Shown: positions 51,221 to 59,795 of the stretch, piece by piece
Layout: each line of letters opens with the position of its first letter
Position numbering within the stretch: the stretch's first letter is position 1
Assembly (NCBI GenBank): GCA_017416345.1
Contig: JAFQCR010000001.1
Span: forward strand, 47,605 to 111,604
Direction of reading: 5' to 3'
DNA length: 64,000 nucleotides
DNA from: Clostridia bacterium
Lineage (GTDB): Bacteria; Bacillota; Clostridia; Oscillospirales; Acutalibacteraceae
The notes under the pieces: generated by a model
Seen by the model: only the letters and a program-made list of their open reading frames with translations
The model's database searches: none
What the model was told of the DNA's origin: nothing
Made by a program: the position numbers and the translations under genes

Positions 51221-51255
51221 AAGCCTGCAGGAGAGAGGATTTTCTGCAGGCTTTA
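51221..51255 (+). terminator. Terminator after the flavodoxin gene
   Basis: AAGCCTGCAG / CTGCAGGCTT with a 13-base loop, then TTAATTTG. Confidence 0.75.
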
Positions 51256-51279
51256 ATTTGTAATAAAACTCAACAATTG

Positions 51280-51308
51280 TTGACATATTGTGATATAGGA
51301 TTTATAAT
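51280..51308 (+). promoter_or_regulatory. Consensus promoter of the AAA+/M41 gene
   Basis: TTGACA (51280-51285), 17-base spacer, TATAAT (51303-51308). Perfect hexamers. This location fixes the gene start downstream. Confidence 0.92.
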
Positions 51309-51357
51309 ATTACTATGTATTTACGGAATGATACCGTCATTTAAAGGGGGAATTGTT

Positions 51358-54300
51358 TTGGCAATATATGCGAACAGCCTTGCGCTGAGCAAGTATATGT
51401 CTTACATAGAGAATATTGATATCAAAACCAAGTTCAAGCCGACCCTGGAAGGCTTTATGGTTGCCGCTATCGACGATGCCTTGGGCAACATTTACCTCAA
51501 AAGTGAATCGACCGAAAAGGTCAAAGCGCTTTTGACCGCTTTCGGTGTTGACCTCAAGGTTGCACGTGAAAAGCTTGTACAGCATATGTCGACCTATGAT
51601 TATGTACTTGAGGATACCGAAAAGATCAAGGAGCTCAAGCGCAAGATCAGGGATGATGAAAAGTACTTGAGCGCTGAGGAATTTTTGCCCGAAATGCTGG
51701 TCGAGCGCATTTTCAGTGAGCCTACCGATGCCATAAAAAATGCTTTTTCATCGCCCAAGACCGAAGCCGATTCCAAAAAGGATGAAATTGAGGCGGCTTT
51801 GGATGACCTTTTAAAGAAAAAGCCCACCGCCGATCCCGATACACCCTCAGAGGGTGACGGTAAGCCAAAGGTGGCCGCCGCACCTATTGAGGTGCTGCCC
51901 GATGAGGTCGAGCCTATGGAGCCCAAGCAGTTTTTGAACGACCTTACCGTTAAGGTCAAAAATATGCGAAAAGAGCTGTCCGACCGTGTTTTCGGTCAGG
52001 ATAATGCCATCAATATTTTTGCAACGGGTTATTTTCAGGCCGAGCTTTTGTCTTTGACCGACAAAGCACGTCAAAAGCCCAAGGCAACCTTTTTGTTTGC
52101 AGGCCCTCCCGGTACCGGTAAGACCTACCTTGCCGAAAATATTGCCGAGCTTTTAGGTCTGCCTTTCTGCCGCTTTGATATGAGCGAATATGCCGACAAG
52201 GAGGCTTGTATCGAGTTTGCAGGCTCGGATAAGGTCTACAAAAACGGTAAAGCAGGTAACGTTACCTCCTTTGTTGAACAAAATCCCCGATGCGTTGTGC
52301 TGTTTGATGAAATAGAAAAGGCGCATATAACGGTCATACATCTGTTCCTGCAGTTGTTGGATGCAGGCCGTTTGCGTGATAACTACACCGATAACGAGAT
52401 ATCCTTCAAGGATGTCGTGGTGATATTCACAACCAATGCAGGCAAGCAGTTTTACGATAACGATGTCCGTACCGATTACAGCGGCGTTTCCCGTAAAGTT
52501 ATCTTAAAGGCACTTGAAAAGGATGTCAATCCGGGAACGGGCACTCCGCTTTTCCCTGCGGCGATCTGCTCACGCTTTGCCACCGGTAATGTGGTCATGT
52601 TCAACCACATTTCGGCGCACAACCTGCGTAATATTGCCAAGCGTGAGGTCTTGCGCCACGCTGATAATTTTGAAAAAGAAATAGGTATAAAGGTCAATAT
52701 AGATGAGCGTGTTTTCAGCGCACTTCTGTTTGCCGAGGGCGGTGCCGCCGATGCCAGAACTGTGCGTGCCCGTGCCGAGAGCTTCTTTGATGATGAGATG
52801 TTCGAGCTGTTCCGCCTGGTTTCTTCGGAAAGCGTGACCAGCGGTATTGCCGAGCTTCAGACCGTAAATATCGGCATAGACCTGCCTCAGAACGCTCCCG
52901 AGGTCATGGCGCTGTTCCAAACCGCCGAAAAGCCTAATGTTATGGTGTTCTGCTCCGATGAGACCCTGCAGACCTGCAGCAGTAAAACTGCGGAATGCAA
53001 CTTCATTTCGGTAAAAAGTATTCCCGAGGCCGAGGCGGCGCTCGACAAAAACGAGATAAAGGTCGTTCTTATAGACCTCGATTTCGGTGAAAAACGGTCG
53101 TCCGAGGATTACCTTAACATTGAGGATATCGACTCCGAGGCGAGGGATATTTTCAAGCATATCCGTGAGTACCATGCCGATCTTCCGGTTTATCTTCTTG
53201 AAACCGAGTCGCACAAGTACTGCCACGAGGAAAAGGTCTCCTTTATCCGCCAGGGTGTGAGGGATGTCATTGCACTGAACGGCACCGAAGAGGATTTCGG
53301 AAAAGAGATATCCGAGATCTGCGGCAAGATCCACCAGCAGCAGAATATGCTGTCGCTGGCCAAATCCAACCGTCTGGTGACCTTCGGTACGGCACAGCGT
53401 CTGTGTGACGGCGGGGCTACTGCCGAAATAAGGCTGTTTGACTTAAGGCTCAATGTTGCGCTTGACCCCGACGATTCCAAAAACGTGCTCAGCAACGTTT
53501 CCAAGCCCAAGGTCAAGTTCTCCGATGTCATCGGTGCCGAGGATGCCAAAAAAGAGCTGGAATACTTTGTTCAGTACCTCAAAAATCCTAAAAAATATGC
53601 CGCTACGGGCGTAAGACCGCCCAAGGGTATTTTGCTTTACGGTCCTCCGGGAACGGGTAAGACCATGCTTGCCAAGGCGCTGGCAGGTGAGACCGATGTT
53701 ACCTTCATCACGTCCGAGGGCAACCGCTTTTTGAAGCGCTATGTGGGTGACGGACCTCAGTCGGTGCACGATCTTTTTGCCACCGCAAGAAAGTATGCAC
53801 CCTCAATACTGTTTATCGATGAGATAGATGCCATTGCCAAGGAACGCAACGGCTCGGATCACAGCGCCCCGCGTGAAGAGGTGCTGACCGCCTTTTTGAC
53901 CGAGATGGACGGCTTCAAAAACGATGTGTTAAAGCCCGTTTTTGTGTTGGCCGCCACTAATTTCGAGGTTGAAGAGGGTACCGCCAAGAGCCTTGACTCT
54001 GCTTTAATGCGCCGTTTTGACCGCCGCATCTTTATCGACCTTCCCGACAGAGACGACCGTGTGAAGTATATAAAATCGCAAATAGCCCGCAAGGAAATTT
54101 TTGCCGTGAGCGACAGTATGATAGAAAATATCGCCATCCGCTCGACCGGAATGAGCCTTGCTTCGCTTGAATCGGTCATCGAGCTTGCGCTTCGCTCGGC
54201 CATACGTGAGGGCAAGACGCAGGTCTCGGATGTTGACTTTGAGGAAGCCTTCGAGCTGTTCAACAGCGGCGATAAAAAGGAGTGGGATGCCTCACTTTTG

Positions 54301-54822
54301 GAGCGTACCGCACGCCACGAGGCAGGTCACGCATTCCTTTGCTGGCAGGCAGGCGAAAAGCCGTCTTATGTAACGGTAGTGGCAAGGTCAAACCACGGCG
54401 GTTATATGCAGCACGGCGACCGTGAGGGTATGAACGTCCGCACCAAGGACGGTCTGCTTTCCAGAATACGCACAGCGCTTGGCGGACGTGCCGCAGAGCT
54501 GGTGTATTACGGTGAAAGAGAAGGTCTTGCAACGGGTGCTTCGGGCGATCTTCGAACCGCTACCGCAGTTGCGCGCAGCATAGTTTGCACCTACGGTATG
54601 GACGAGGAATTCGGCCTTGCCGTGGTCGACCGTGAGGCCACGTCCGACGGTGAGCTGTCCTTGGCCGTGAGAGCCGCTGTCAACCGAATTCTGGACAGCG
54701 AAATGAAAAAGGCCGTGGAGCTTATCTCGGCCAACCGTGATAAGATCGACCGCCTTGTTGAGGCACTTATTTTGAAAAACCGTCTTACGGGTGATGAGAT
54801 CGATGAGATCTTTAAACTATAA
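51358..54822 (+). CDS. Clp-like AAA+ / receiver-like / FtsH-like AAA+ M41 protease fusion
   Basis: 1154 residues. The start is TTG seven bases after GGGGG; anything longer would cross the promoter. Order: helical N-terminus with an acidic linker (1-190); Clp-type AAA+ (about 200-480, Walker A GPPGTGKT 249-256, Walker B VVLFDEIEKAH with D317/E318); a receiver-like alpha/beta domain (about 525-660, VVLIDLDFG with D573/D575); then an FtsH-like AAA+ (about 720-970, Walker A 762-769, D821/E822, pore-loop region RFLKRYVGDG) and an M41 metallopeptidase (HEAGH 987-991, third ligand in GASGDL about 1064). The FtsH membrane helices are absent, so the protease should be soluble. FtsH normally has 600-700 residues. 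A zinc-ribbon membrane protein follows 22 bases on. Confidence 0.88.
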   Translation: MAIYANSLALSKYMSYIENIDIKTKFKPTLEGFMVAAIDDALGNIYLKSESTEKVKALLTAFGVDLKVAREKLVQHMSTYDYVLEDTEKIKELKRKIRDDEKYLSAEEFLPEMLVERIFSEPTDAIKNAFSSPKTEADSKKDEIEAALDDLLKKKPTADPDTPSEGDGKPKVAAAPIEVLPDEVEPMEPKQFLNDLTVKVKNMRKELSDRVFGQDNAINIFATGYFQAELLSLTDKARQKPKATFLFAGPPGTGKTYLAENIAELLGLPFCRFDMSEYADKEACIEFAGSDKVYKNGKAGNVTSFVEQNPRCVVLFDEIEKAHITVIHLFLQLLDAGRLRDNYTDNEISFKDVVVIFTTNAGKQFYDNDVRTDYSGVSRKVILKALEKDVNPGTGTPLFPAAICSRFATGNVVMFNHISAHNLRNIAKREVLRHADNFEKEIGIKVNIDERVFSALLFAEGGAADARTVRARAESFFDDEMFELFRLVSSESVTSGIAELQTVNIGIDLPQNAPEVMALFQTAEKPNVMVFCSDETLQTCSSKTAECNFISVKSIPEAEAALDKNEIKVVLIDLDFGEKRSSEDYLNIEDIDSEARDIFKHIREYHADLPVYLLETESHKYCHEEKVSFIRQGVRDVIALNGTEEDFGKEISEICGKIHQQQNMLSLAKSNRLVTFGTAQRLCDGGATAEIRLFDLRLNVALDPDDSKNVLSNVSKPKVKFSDVIGAEDAKKELEYFVQYLKNPKKYAATGVRPPKGILLYGPPGTGKTMLAKALAGETDVTFITSEGNRFLKRYVGDGPQSVHDLFATARKYAPSILFIDEIDAIAKERNGSDHSAPREEVLTAFLTEMDGFKNDVLKPVFVLAATNFEVEEGTAKSLDSALMRRFDRRIFIDLPDRDDRVKYIKSQIARKEIFAVSDSMIENIAIRSTGMSLASLESVIELALRSAIREGKTQVSDVDFEEAFELFNSGDKKEWDASLLERTARHEAGHAFLCWQAGEKPSYVTVVARSNHGGYMQHGDREGMNVRTKDGLLSRIRTALGGRAAELVYYGEREGLATGASGDLRTATAVARSIVCTYGMDEEFGLAVVDREATSDGELSLAVRAAVNRILDSEMKKAVELISANRDKIDRLVEALILKNRLTGDEIDEIFKL

Positions 54823-54843
54823 ATCTTTTGAGGAGAGATATTT

Positions 54844-55464
54844 ATGAAAAAATGTAATAATTGCGGAACACAGGTGCAGGATAACGATCTGTACTGTCCC
54901 AACTGCGGTTCGCCCGATTTTTCGGCGTTGCCTACGATGAACGGTCAGCCGGTCGATGTTAACGGCCAGCCTATCCCTATGGCACCCGAGTATCAGCCCG
55001 AGCCCGATAACGGCATTGTCGATAACGGCAACGTTGGTATGGGAATCGTCGGTGCAGCACTGCTTTCTCTGGCAGGCGTTGTGCTGTATTTCATCATTTA
55101 CCAGATCGGATATGTTGCCGGTATCTGCGGCTTTGTTATGTTCACTTTGGCAACGCTCGGTTATAATAAATTCGCCAAGCCGCAGACAAAGAATCCTATG
55201 CTCGGTATAATTATTGCAGCGGTCGTAACGATCGTAATGCTGTTTGTTGCCGAGTACATCTCGATGGCCTACGCACTTTATGACGGCTTCCGGGAGCTGG
55301 GCTATACCCAGGTCGGCTTCTTTGATGTTTTAAAGAATATGCCCGATTTCCTTTCGGATTCCGAAGTGATGAGCGGTCTTGTAGAGGATCTGATCTTTGC
55401 GTATGTATTTGCTGTTGCCAACATCGCAATAAGCATCTTCAGCGCCAGAAAGAAGGCAAAATAG
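54844..55464 (+). CDS. Zinc-ribbon membrane protein
   Basis: 206 residues. N-terminal zinc ribbon (CNNCGTQVQDNDLYCPNCG, two CxxC), a Pro/Gln/Asn linker, then about four hydrophobic helices (about 66-88, 90-105, 120-140, 180-198). Start ATG after GAGGAGAG, 22 bases after the AAA+/M41 gene, so in one operon. It could tether or feed the soluble protease at the membrane; that is inference from position only. Confidence 0.8.
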   Translation: MKKCNNCGTQVQDNDLYCPNCGSPDFSALPTMNGQPVDVNGQPIPMAPEYQPEPDNGIVDNGNVGMGIVGAALLSLAGVVLYFIIYQIGYVAGICGFVMFTLATLGYNKFAKPQTKNPMLGIIIAAVVTIVMLFVAEYISMAYALYDGFRELGYTQVGFFDVLKNMPDFLSDSEVMSGLVEDLIFAYVFAVANIAISIFSARKKAK

Positions 55465-55484
55465 ATCAAAATATCTTAAAGTTA

Positions 55485-55525
55485 AAATATCCCAAAGCGG
55501 CATATCACCGCTTTGGGATATTTTT
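55485..55525. terminator. Bidirectional terminator
   Basis: Perfect 16-bp stem AAATATCCCAAAGCGG / CCGCTTTGGGATATTT with a seven-base loop, between convergent genes; it overlaps the last codon of the minus-strand HTH gene. Confidence 0.9.
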
Positions 55526-56108
55526 ATATTTTCATTTTCATCAAGCCGTGACGGTTGCAGTAAAGATACAAAAGCCCCGACCCTCTGAAGCGAAGCCGTG
55601 TTTCTGCGTTGCCCTCGGGATACAGCTTGACATACTGTACCGAATCGGAGTTTACATACGCCAAAAATGAAATAAAATGAGTTTTGGTCATGTCGTGCGC
55701 CACCGTTATAAAATGCTCGTCCTCAACTTTTTCTATCTTGGGCAGGTGACCGTCATCGAATTCCTCAGCATCCAAAACCGGCAGAGTAATGCCGCAACAG
55801 CTCACGAGCGTTTCGCCCAAGGTGTGGATAACATTTCCGCAAACGGGACAAGCATAAAATTTTGAACGCAGTATATTGGCCGATGTGTTGCGGTTTTTTA
55901 TGGGCTCGCCCGACATCAGCTCGATGACCGAAACACCGAGTGCGGCGCTCAAAGGCTCGATCAATGAAATATCGGGCAGACCCTTGGCGGTCTCCCATTT
56001 TGATACGGCCTTACTGCTCACGCCGAGCATATCGGCCAACATCCCCTGTGTCATACCTTTTTTCTCTCTTAAATCCTTTATTGCAGTACCTGTTACATAA
56101 GCATTCAT
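55524..56108 (-). CDS. HTH regulator fused to a desulfoferrodoxin-like domain
   Basis: 194 residues. XRE-type HTH at about 6-62 (IKDLREKKGMTQGMLADMLG, SSKAVSKWETAKGLP), then a domain with the residues of a class I desulfoferrodoxin. Centre I: C87, C90, C104, C105. Centre II: H121 (in GHLP), H138 and H144 (AHDMTKTH), C184 and H187 (CNRHG). The H-H distance of six and the C-H distance of three are as in known superoxide reductases. The catalytic Lys before the first His (KHVP) is Gly here, so a sensor role is more likely than catalysis. Start ATG seven bases from AAGGAG. Divergent from the FMN-binding protein gene. Confidence 0.88.
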   Translation of the reverse strand: MNAYVTGTAIKDLREKKGMTQGMLADMLGVSSKAVSKWETAKGLPDISLIEPLSAALGVSVIELMSGEPIKNRNTSANILRSKFYACPVCGNVIHTLGETLVSCCGITLPVLDAEEFDDGHLPKIEKVEDEHFITVAHDMTKTHFISFLAYVNSDSVQYVKLYPEGNAETRLRFRGSGLLYLYCNRHGLMKMKI

Positions 56109-56136
56109 ATTCATTCTCCTTAAAGCTTGTGACAAA

Positions 56137-56165
56137 AGTATACCGCATCTAAGGTGCATTTTCAA
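56137..56165 (-). promoter_or_regulatory. Promoter of the HTH-desulfoferrodoxin gene
   Basis: Minus strand TTGAAA (56160-56165), 17-base spacer, TATACT (56137-56142). Confidence 0.75.
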
Positions 56166-56184
56166 CCTACGCTGCGTTGAACAT

Positions 56185-56205
56185 GGCAAAACAGTGCGAT
56201 TTGCC
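56185..56205. promoter_or_regulatory. Candidate operator GGCAAA-N9-TTTGCC
   Basis: Inverted repeat midway between the divergent promoters at 56137-56165 and 56238. It is the only good dyad in this intergenic region and could bind the HTH regulator encoded next to it. Confidence 0.5.
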
Positions 56206-56237
56206 GTCAACCGCTTTTCTTTTTGTCGGTGATGTGA

Positions 56238-56243
56238 TATAAT
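56238..56243 (+). promoter_or_regulatory. Extended -10 promoter of the FMN-binding protein gene
   Basis: TGATATAAT (TGn-TATAAT) with only a poor -35 (TTTTCT) 17 bases upstream. Confidence 0.55.
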
Positions 56244-56277
56244 CTTAAATATAAAAACAAATTTGGGAGCAGGCAAA

Positions 56278-56754
56278 ATGTTCAGAGAACTTTTAAGAAA
56301 AGATAAGCAGTTGACCGAGGAAGAATGTATTGAGATACTCAAAACCGAAACAAGGGGTGTTTTGTCGGTCAATGGGGATGACGGCTATCCTTACGGAATG
56401 CCGATGAACCATTTTTACGATGAAGCCGACGGTTGTATCTATTTCCATTGCGGCAAAACGGGGCATAGGGTAGATGCGCTGAAAAATGACCCCAGAGCAT
56501 CGTTTTGTGTATATGACCACGGTCACAAAAATGAAGGTGAATGGGCATTTAGGGTCAAAAGCGTGATAATTTTCGGCAAAATTGAAATGATCGACGACCC
56601 CATAACCGTTGCCGATATCACAGCTAAGCTCAGCCGCAAGTTTACCGCCGATGAGGAATATATCCAAAAAGAGATAAAAAGCGCCCTTCACAAAACCCTT
56701 CTGTTGCGCCTGACACCTATCCACATCTGCGGCAAAAAAGTCACCGAAGCGTAA
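56278..56754 (+). CDS. Pyridoxamine 5'-phosphate oxidase-like FMN-binding protein
   Basis: 158 residues with the split beta-barrel of PNPOx/Nim-type flavoproteins: LSVNGDDGYPYGMPMNHFYDEADGCIYFHCG, GHRVDALKNDPRASFCVYD, then VIIFGKIEMI. Such proteins bind FMN as dimers and may reduce nitro-compounds or detoxify oxidants. The ATG follows GGGAG; a TTG 15 bases earlier overlaps that site. Divergent from the HTH-desulfoferrodoxin gene and 19 bases before the GNAT-RecQ gene. Confidence 0.87.
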   Translation: MFRELLRKDKQLTEEECIEILKTETRGVLSVNGDDGYPYGMPMNHFYDEADGCIYFHCGKTGHRVDALKNDPRASFCVYDHGHKNEGEWAFRVKSVIIFGKIEMIDDPITVADITAKLSRKFTADEEYIQKEIKSALHKTLLLRLTPIHICGKKVTEA

Positions 56755-56773
56755 AAGTCGGGGAGGAAAAACA

Positions 56774-59053
56774 ATGGAAATATTATCTGCCACCGTATCC
56801 GATATTACCGAAGCGGAAAAGCTCAACAGCGGTATAAGACATAAACAGCTTGAAGAATACCTCCGCCACGGACGAGCCTATGTTTTAAAGGACAGAGGAC
56901 AAACCGTAGGTCTGCTTTGCTATGGCTTTTTCAAGATGAGCATTCCTTATCTTGAGCACTTGTTTATTGATGAGAGCTTTCGCAAACAAGGTCTCGGTCT
57001 GAAGCTGATAACCAAATGGGAGCAGGAAATGTACACCTTGGGGCATAAATATTTGATGGCAGGTACCCAAACCGACAGCACAGCGTGGAGATTTCTTGAA
57101 AAGTGCGGTTATCAGAAGGCAGGCAGCTTCCTTTTGCCCGACCGCTACTATTATGACTTGGTATATGTCAAAACAGTTCAGCCGCAAGTGACTAAAGAAG
57201 AGCCTAAAGATGTAATAACGGATGATAAACACAGAGTGCTGAAGGAATACTTTGGCTATTCTAACTTCAGAAACGGCCAAGCCGAGCTGGTAGATGCTCA
57301 GCTGAACGGCCGTGACGTATTCGGAATAATGCCAACGGGCGGCGGAAAAAGCCTTTGTTATCAGATCCCTGCGTTGCTTTCATCAGGCGTTACGTTGGTC
57401 GTGTCACCGCTTATCTCGTTGATGAAGGACCAGGTCGCCGCATTAAAAACCGCAGGTGTTGCGGCGGCGTATATCAATTCGTCGCTTTCTGTAGAGCAGA
57501 TCGGGTCTGTTTTGCAAAAAATGCTTGCCGGAAAGTATAAGATCATATACATAGCACCCGAAAGGCTGATGACAAAAAGCTTTCTTGAGGTCGTACGTAA
57601 AATTAAGATATCAATAGTTGCTGTGGATGAGGCGCATTGTATTTCCCAATGGGGTCAGGATTTCAGACCGAGCTATTTGAAGATAGTCGACTTCCTTAAC
57701 GTGTTACCCAAAAGGCCCGTTGTTGCCGCCTTCACCGCAACCGCAACCGGGCAGGTACGTGATGATGTGATACGGATATTGGATCTTCACGAGCCGTTCT
57801 GCGTGGTCACGGGCTTCGACCGTCCGAATCTGCGTTTTGAGGTTATGGCTCCGAAAAATAAGCCCGCAACCTTGTATCAACTTATCACCGCCCGCTCCGA
57901 CAAAGGCGGTATAGTCTACTGTTCGACCCGAAAAGAGGTCGAAAGAGTGTGTGATACTCTTTGTGAAAACGGATTTTCGGCAACGAGATACCACGCAGGA
58001 CTGACTGAGGAGGAGCGTGCACAGAATCAGGATGATTTTATATACGACCGTAAAAGTGTAATGGTCGCCACCAACGCTTTTGGAATGGGTATAGATAAAT
58101 CGAATGTTTCGTATGTAATACACTATAATATGCCCAAAAGTATGGAGGCATATTACCAAGAGGCAGGCCGTGCAGGCCGTGACGGTGAGCCTGCGGAATG
58201 TATTTTGCTGTACTCTGCCGGGGATATACAAACAGCCAAGTTTTTGATAATGCAAACCTCGGAAAACGATGAGCTGACCGAAGAGCAACGGCAGGAGGTC
58301 ATAAGTAAGGACCTCGAGCGGTTGGATAAAATGATAGGGTACTGCAGAACAGTTAACTGTTTACGAGGTTATATCCTTGATTATTTCGGTCAAAAGCAAA
58401 AAGGCTCCTGCGGCAATTGCGGAAACTGCTCGGTCACAACAAAACGTGTGGATATCACGACCGAAGCGCAGATGATACTTTCGTGTGTGCGCCGTATTCA
58501 CGACCGTCTTGGGTATTATGTTGGCGAGACGGTGGTCGTACAAGTGCTTCGCGGCAGCACCGAAAAGCGCATATTACAATACGAACTTGAAAAGCTGTCA
58601 ACATATGGGCTTATGAAGAATATCCCTCGGGACGATGTAAAAGAGATGGTTTTGAGCCTTAAACTGCAAGGGTATCTGATAGTTGACTCCAAGTACGGCG
58701 GGCTTAAAACGACCTCAAAAGCCGATGAGGTGCTGTTTTGTGGCGAAAGCGTAAGAATGGCCTCCAAGAAATATGGCATCACACATGCTGCAAAGCCAAA
58801 AAAGAATACCAAACAGACCGCCGTATCTGATGCAAGTCTGTTTGAGGTGCTGAAAGAGCTTCGTGGGGCGATCGCTTCTAAACACAGTCTGCCGGCCTAT
58901 GTTGTGTTTTCCAACGCTACGTTACAGGATATGGCCGCACGCAAGCCAACAACGGTTACCGAGTTTTTAGAGGTCTCGGGAGTGGGTGAGCACAAGGCTC
59001 AAAAATACGGTAAGCTGTTTACCGACGAGATCAAAAAGTACTTAAAGCATTAA
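56774..59053 (+). CDS. recQ: RecQ-family DNA helicase with an N-terminal GNAT domain
   Basis: 759 residues in one open frame. Residues 1-135 form a GNAT domain (LEHLFIDESFRKQGLGLKLI has the RKQGLG acetyl-CoA loop; STAWRFLEKCGYQ is the last motif). From about 150 a full RecQ: YFGYSNFRNGQAELV, Walker A PTGGGKS (T188-S193), DEAH 285-288 with CISQWGQDFRPSY, motif VI QEAGRAGRDG, RQC zinc Cys (CLRGYILDYF, CGNCGNC), winged helix and a C-terminal HRDC domain (VFSNATLQDMAARKP, last 75 residues). RecQ unwinds 3'-5' in repair and recombination. The fused acetyltransferase is unusual. Start ATG after GGGGAGG. Confidence 0.92.
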   Translation: MEILSATVSDITEAEKLNSGIRHKQLEEYLRHGRAYVLKDRGQTVGLLCYGFFKMSIPYLEHLFIDESFRKQGLGLKLITKWEQEMYTLGHKYLMAGTQTDSTAWRFLEKCGYQKAGSFLLPDRYYYDLVYVKTVQPQVTKEEPKDVITDDKHRVLKEYFGYSNFRNGQAELVDAQLNGRDVFGIMPTGGGKSLCYQIPALLSSGVTLVVSPLISLMKDQVAALKTAGVAAAYINSSLSVEQIGSVLQKMLAGKYKIIYIAPERLMTKSFLEVVRKIKISIVAVDEAHCISQWGQDFRPSYLKIVDFLNVLPKRPVVAAFTATATGQVRDDVIRILDLHEPFCVVTGFDRPNLRFEVMAPKNKPATLYQLITARSDKGGIVYCSTRKEVERVCDTLCENGFSATRYHAGLTEEERAQNQDDFIYDRKSVMVATNAFGMGIDKSNVSYVIHYNMPKSMEAYYQEAGRAGRDGEPAECILLYSAGDIQTAKFLIMQTSENDELTEEQRQEVISKDLERLDKMIGYCRTVNCLRGYILDYFGQKQKGSCGNCGNCSVTTKRVDITTEAQMILSCVRRIHDRLGYYVGETVVVQVLRGSTEKRILQYELEKLSTYGLMKNIPRDDVKEMVLSLKLQGYLIVDSKYGGLKTTSKADEVLFCGESVRMASKKYGITHAAKPKKNTKQTAVSDASLFEVLKELRGAIASKHSLPAYVVFSNATLQDMAARKPTTVTEFLEVSGVGEHKAQKYGKLFTDEIKKYLKH

Positions 59054-59071
59054 TGGATAAAGGAGTTTGAA

Positions 59072-59794
59072 ATGTACCGACCTTATATTATTTGTCATAT
59101 GGTGACGTCGGTCGACGGCAAGGTTACGGGCGATTTTTTGAGTCGACCCGAAAGCGCCAAGGCCTGCGAGATATACTATAAAAAGTACCGTGAGAACAAG
59201 TACAACGGGTTTATCTGCGGACGTGTGACCATGGAAGGCAGCTTTACGGGCGGCTGGTACCCCGATCTTTCAAAATATGAGCCCATAAGACCCGATCCCG
59301 TCAGAATGGATATGCTGCTTGATGAGGAATATATGACGGGCTTTTATGCCGTGGCGTTTGACACTCACGGCAAGCTCGGATGGAAGTCCAACCGAATAAT
59401 CGACCCCGACGGCGACCCTGCCTACGACGGGGCGCAGATCATCGAGGTGCTGTCCGAGCAGGTCGACGAGCGCTACCTCGGCTACCTTGAGGCGATGGAG
59501 ATACCCTATATTTTTGCAGGCGAAAACGAGATCGACGTCGAGTTTGCGCTGTTTAAATTAAGGGAGCTTATCGGCGCCGAGGTGCTGTATCTGCAGGGCG
59601 GAAGCATCATCAACGGTGCATTCCAACGAGCCGACGCCATTGACGAGTTAAGCCTCGTCGTAGCACCTACCGTGGCCGATAAGGATGATAAGCCCTTGTT
59701 TTGGAACGGTACGCTGTCGCAATATGAGCTGACCGAGACCGAGACCCAAGACGGCGTCGTACTGCTGTCCTACGAGCGGAAGAGGGAAGAATAA
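59072..59794 (+). CDS. RibD C-terminal/dihydrofolate reductase-like protein
   Basis: 240 residues, DHFR fold of the RibD reductase type: CHMVTSVDGKVTG at the N-terminus, GFICGRVTMEGSF, and late LYLQGGSIINGAFQRADAIDELSLVVAPT. Homologues reduce pyrimidine-like riboflavin intermediates or unknown NADPH substrates. No deaminase domain, so a stand-alone reductase. Start ATG after AAAGGAG, 18 bases after recQ; probably the same transcript. Confidence 0.87.
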   Translation: MYRPYIICHMVTSVDGKVTGDFLSRPESAKACEIYYKKYRENKYNGFICGRVTMEGSFTGGWYPDLSKYEPIRPDPVRMDMLLDEEYMTGFYAVAFDTHGKLGWKSNRIIDPDGDPAYDGAQIIEVLSEQVDERYLGYLEAMEIPYIFAGENEIDVEFALFKLRELIGAEVLYLQGGSIINGAFQRADAIDELSLVVAPTVADKDDKPLFWNGTLSQYELTETETQDGVVLLSYERKREE

Positions 59795-59795
59795 T

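Noticed and set aside
51277-51357. A TTG start at 51277 that would lengthen the AAA+/M41 protein by 27 residues
   Set aside because: It lies in the consensus promoter (TTGACA 51280, TATAAT 51303) and has no ribosome binding site. The TTG at 51358 has GGGGG at seven bases.
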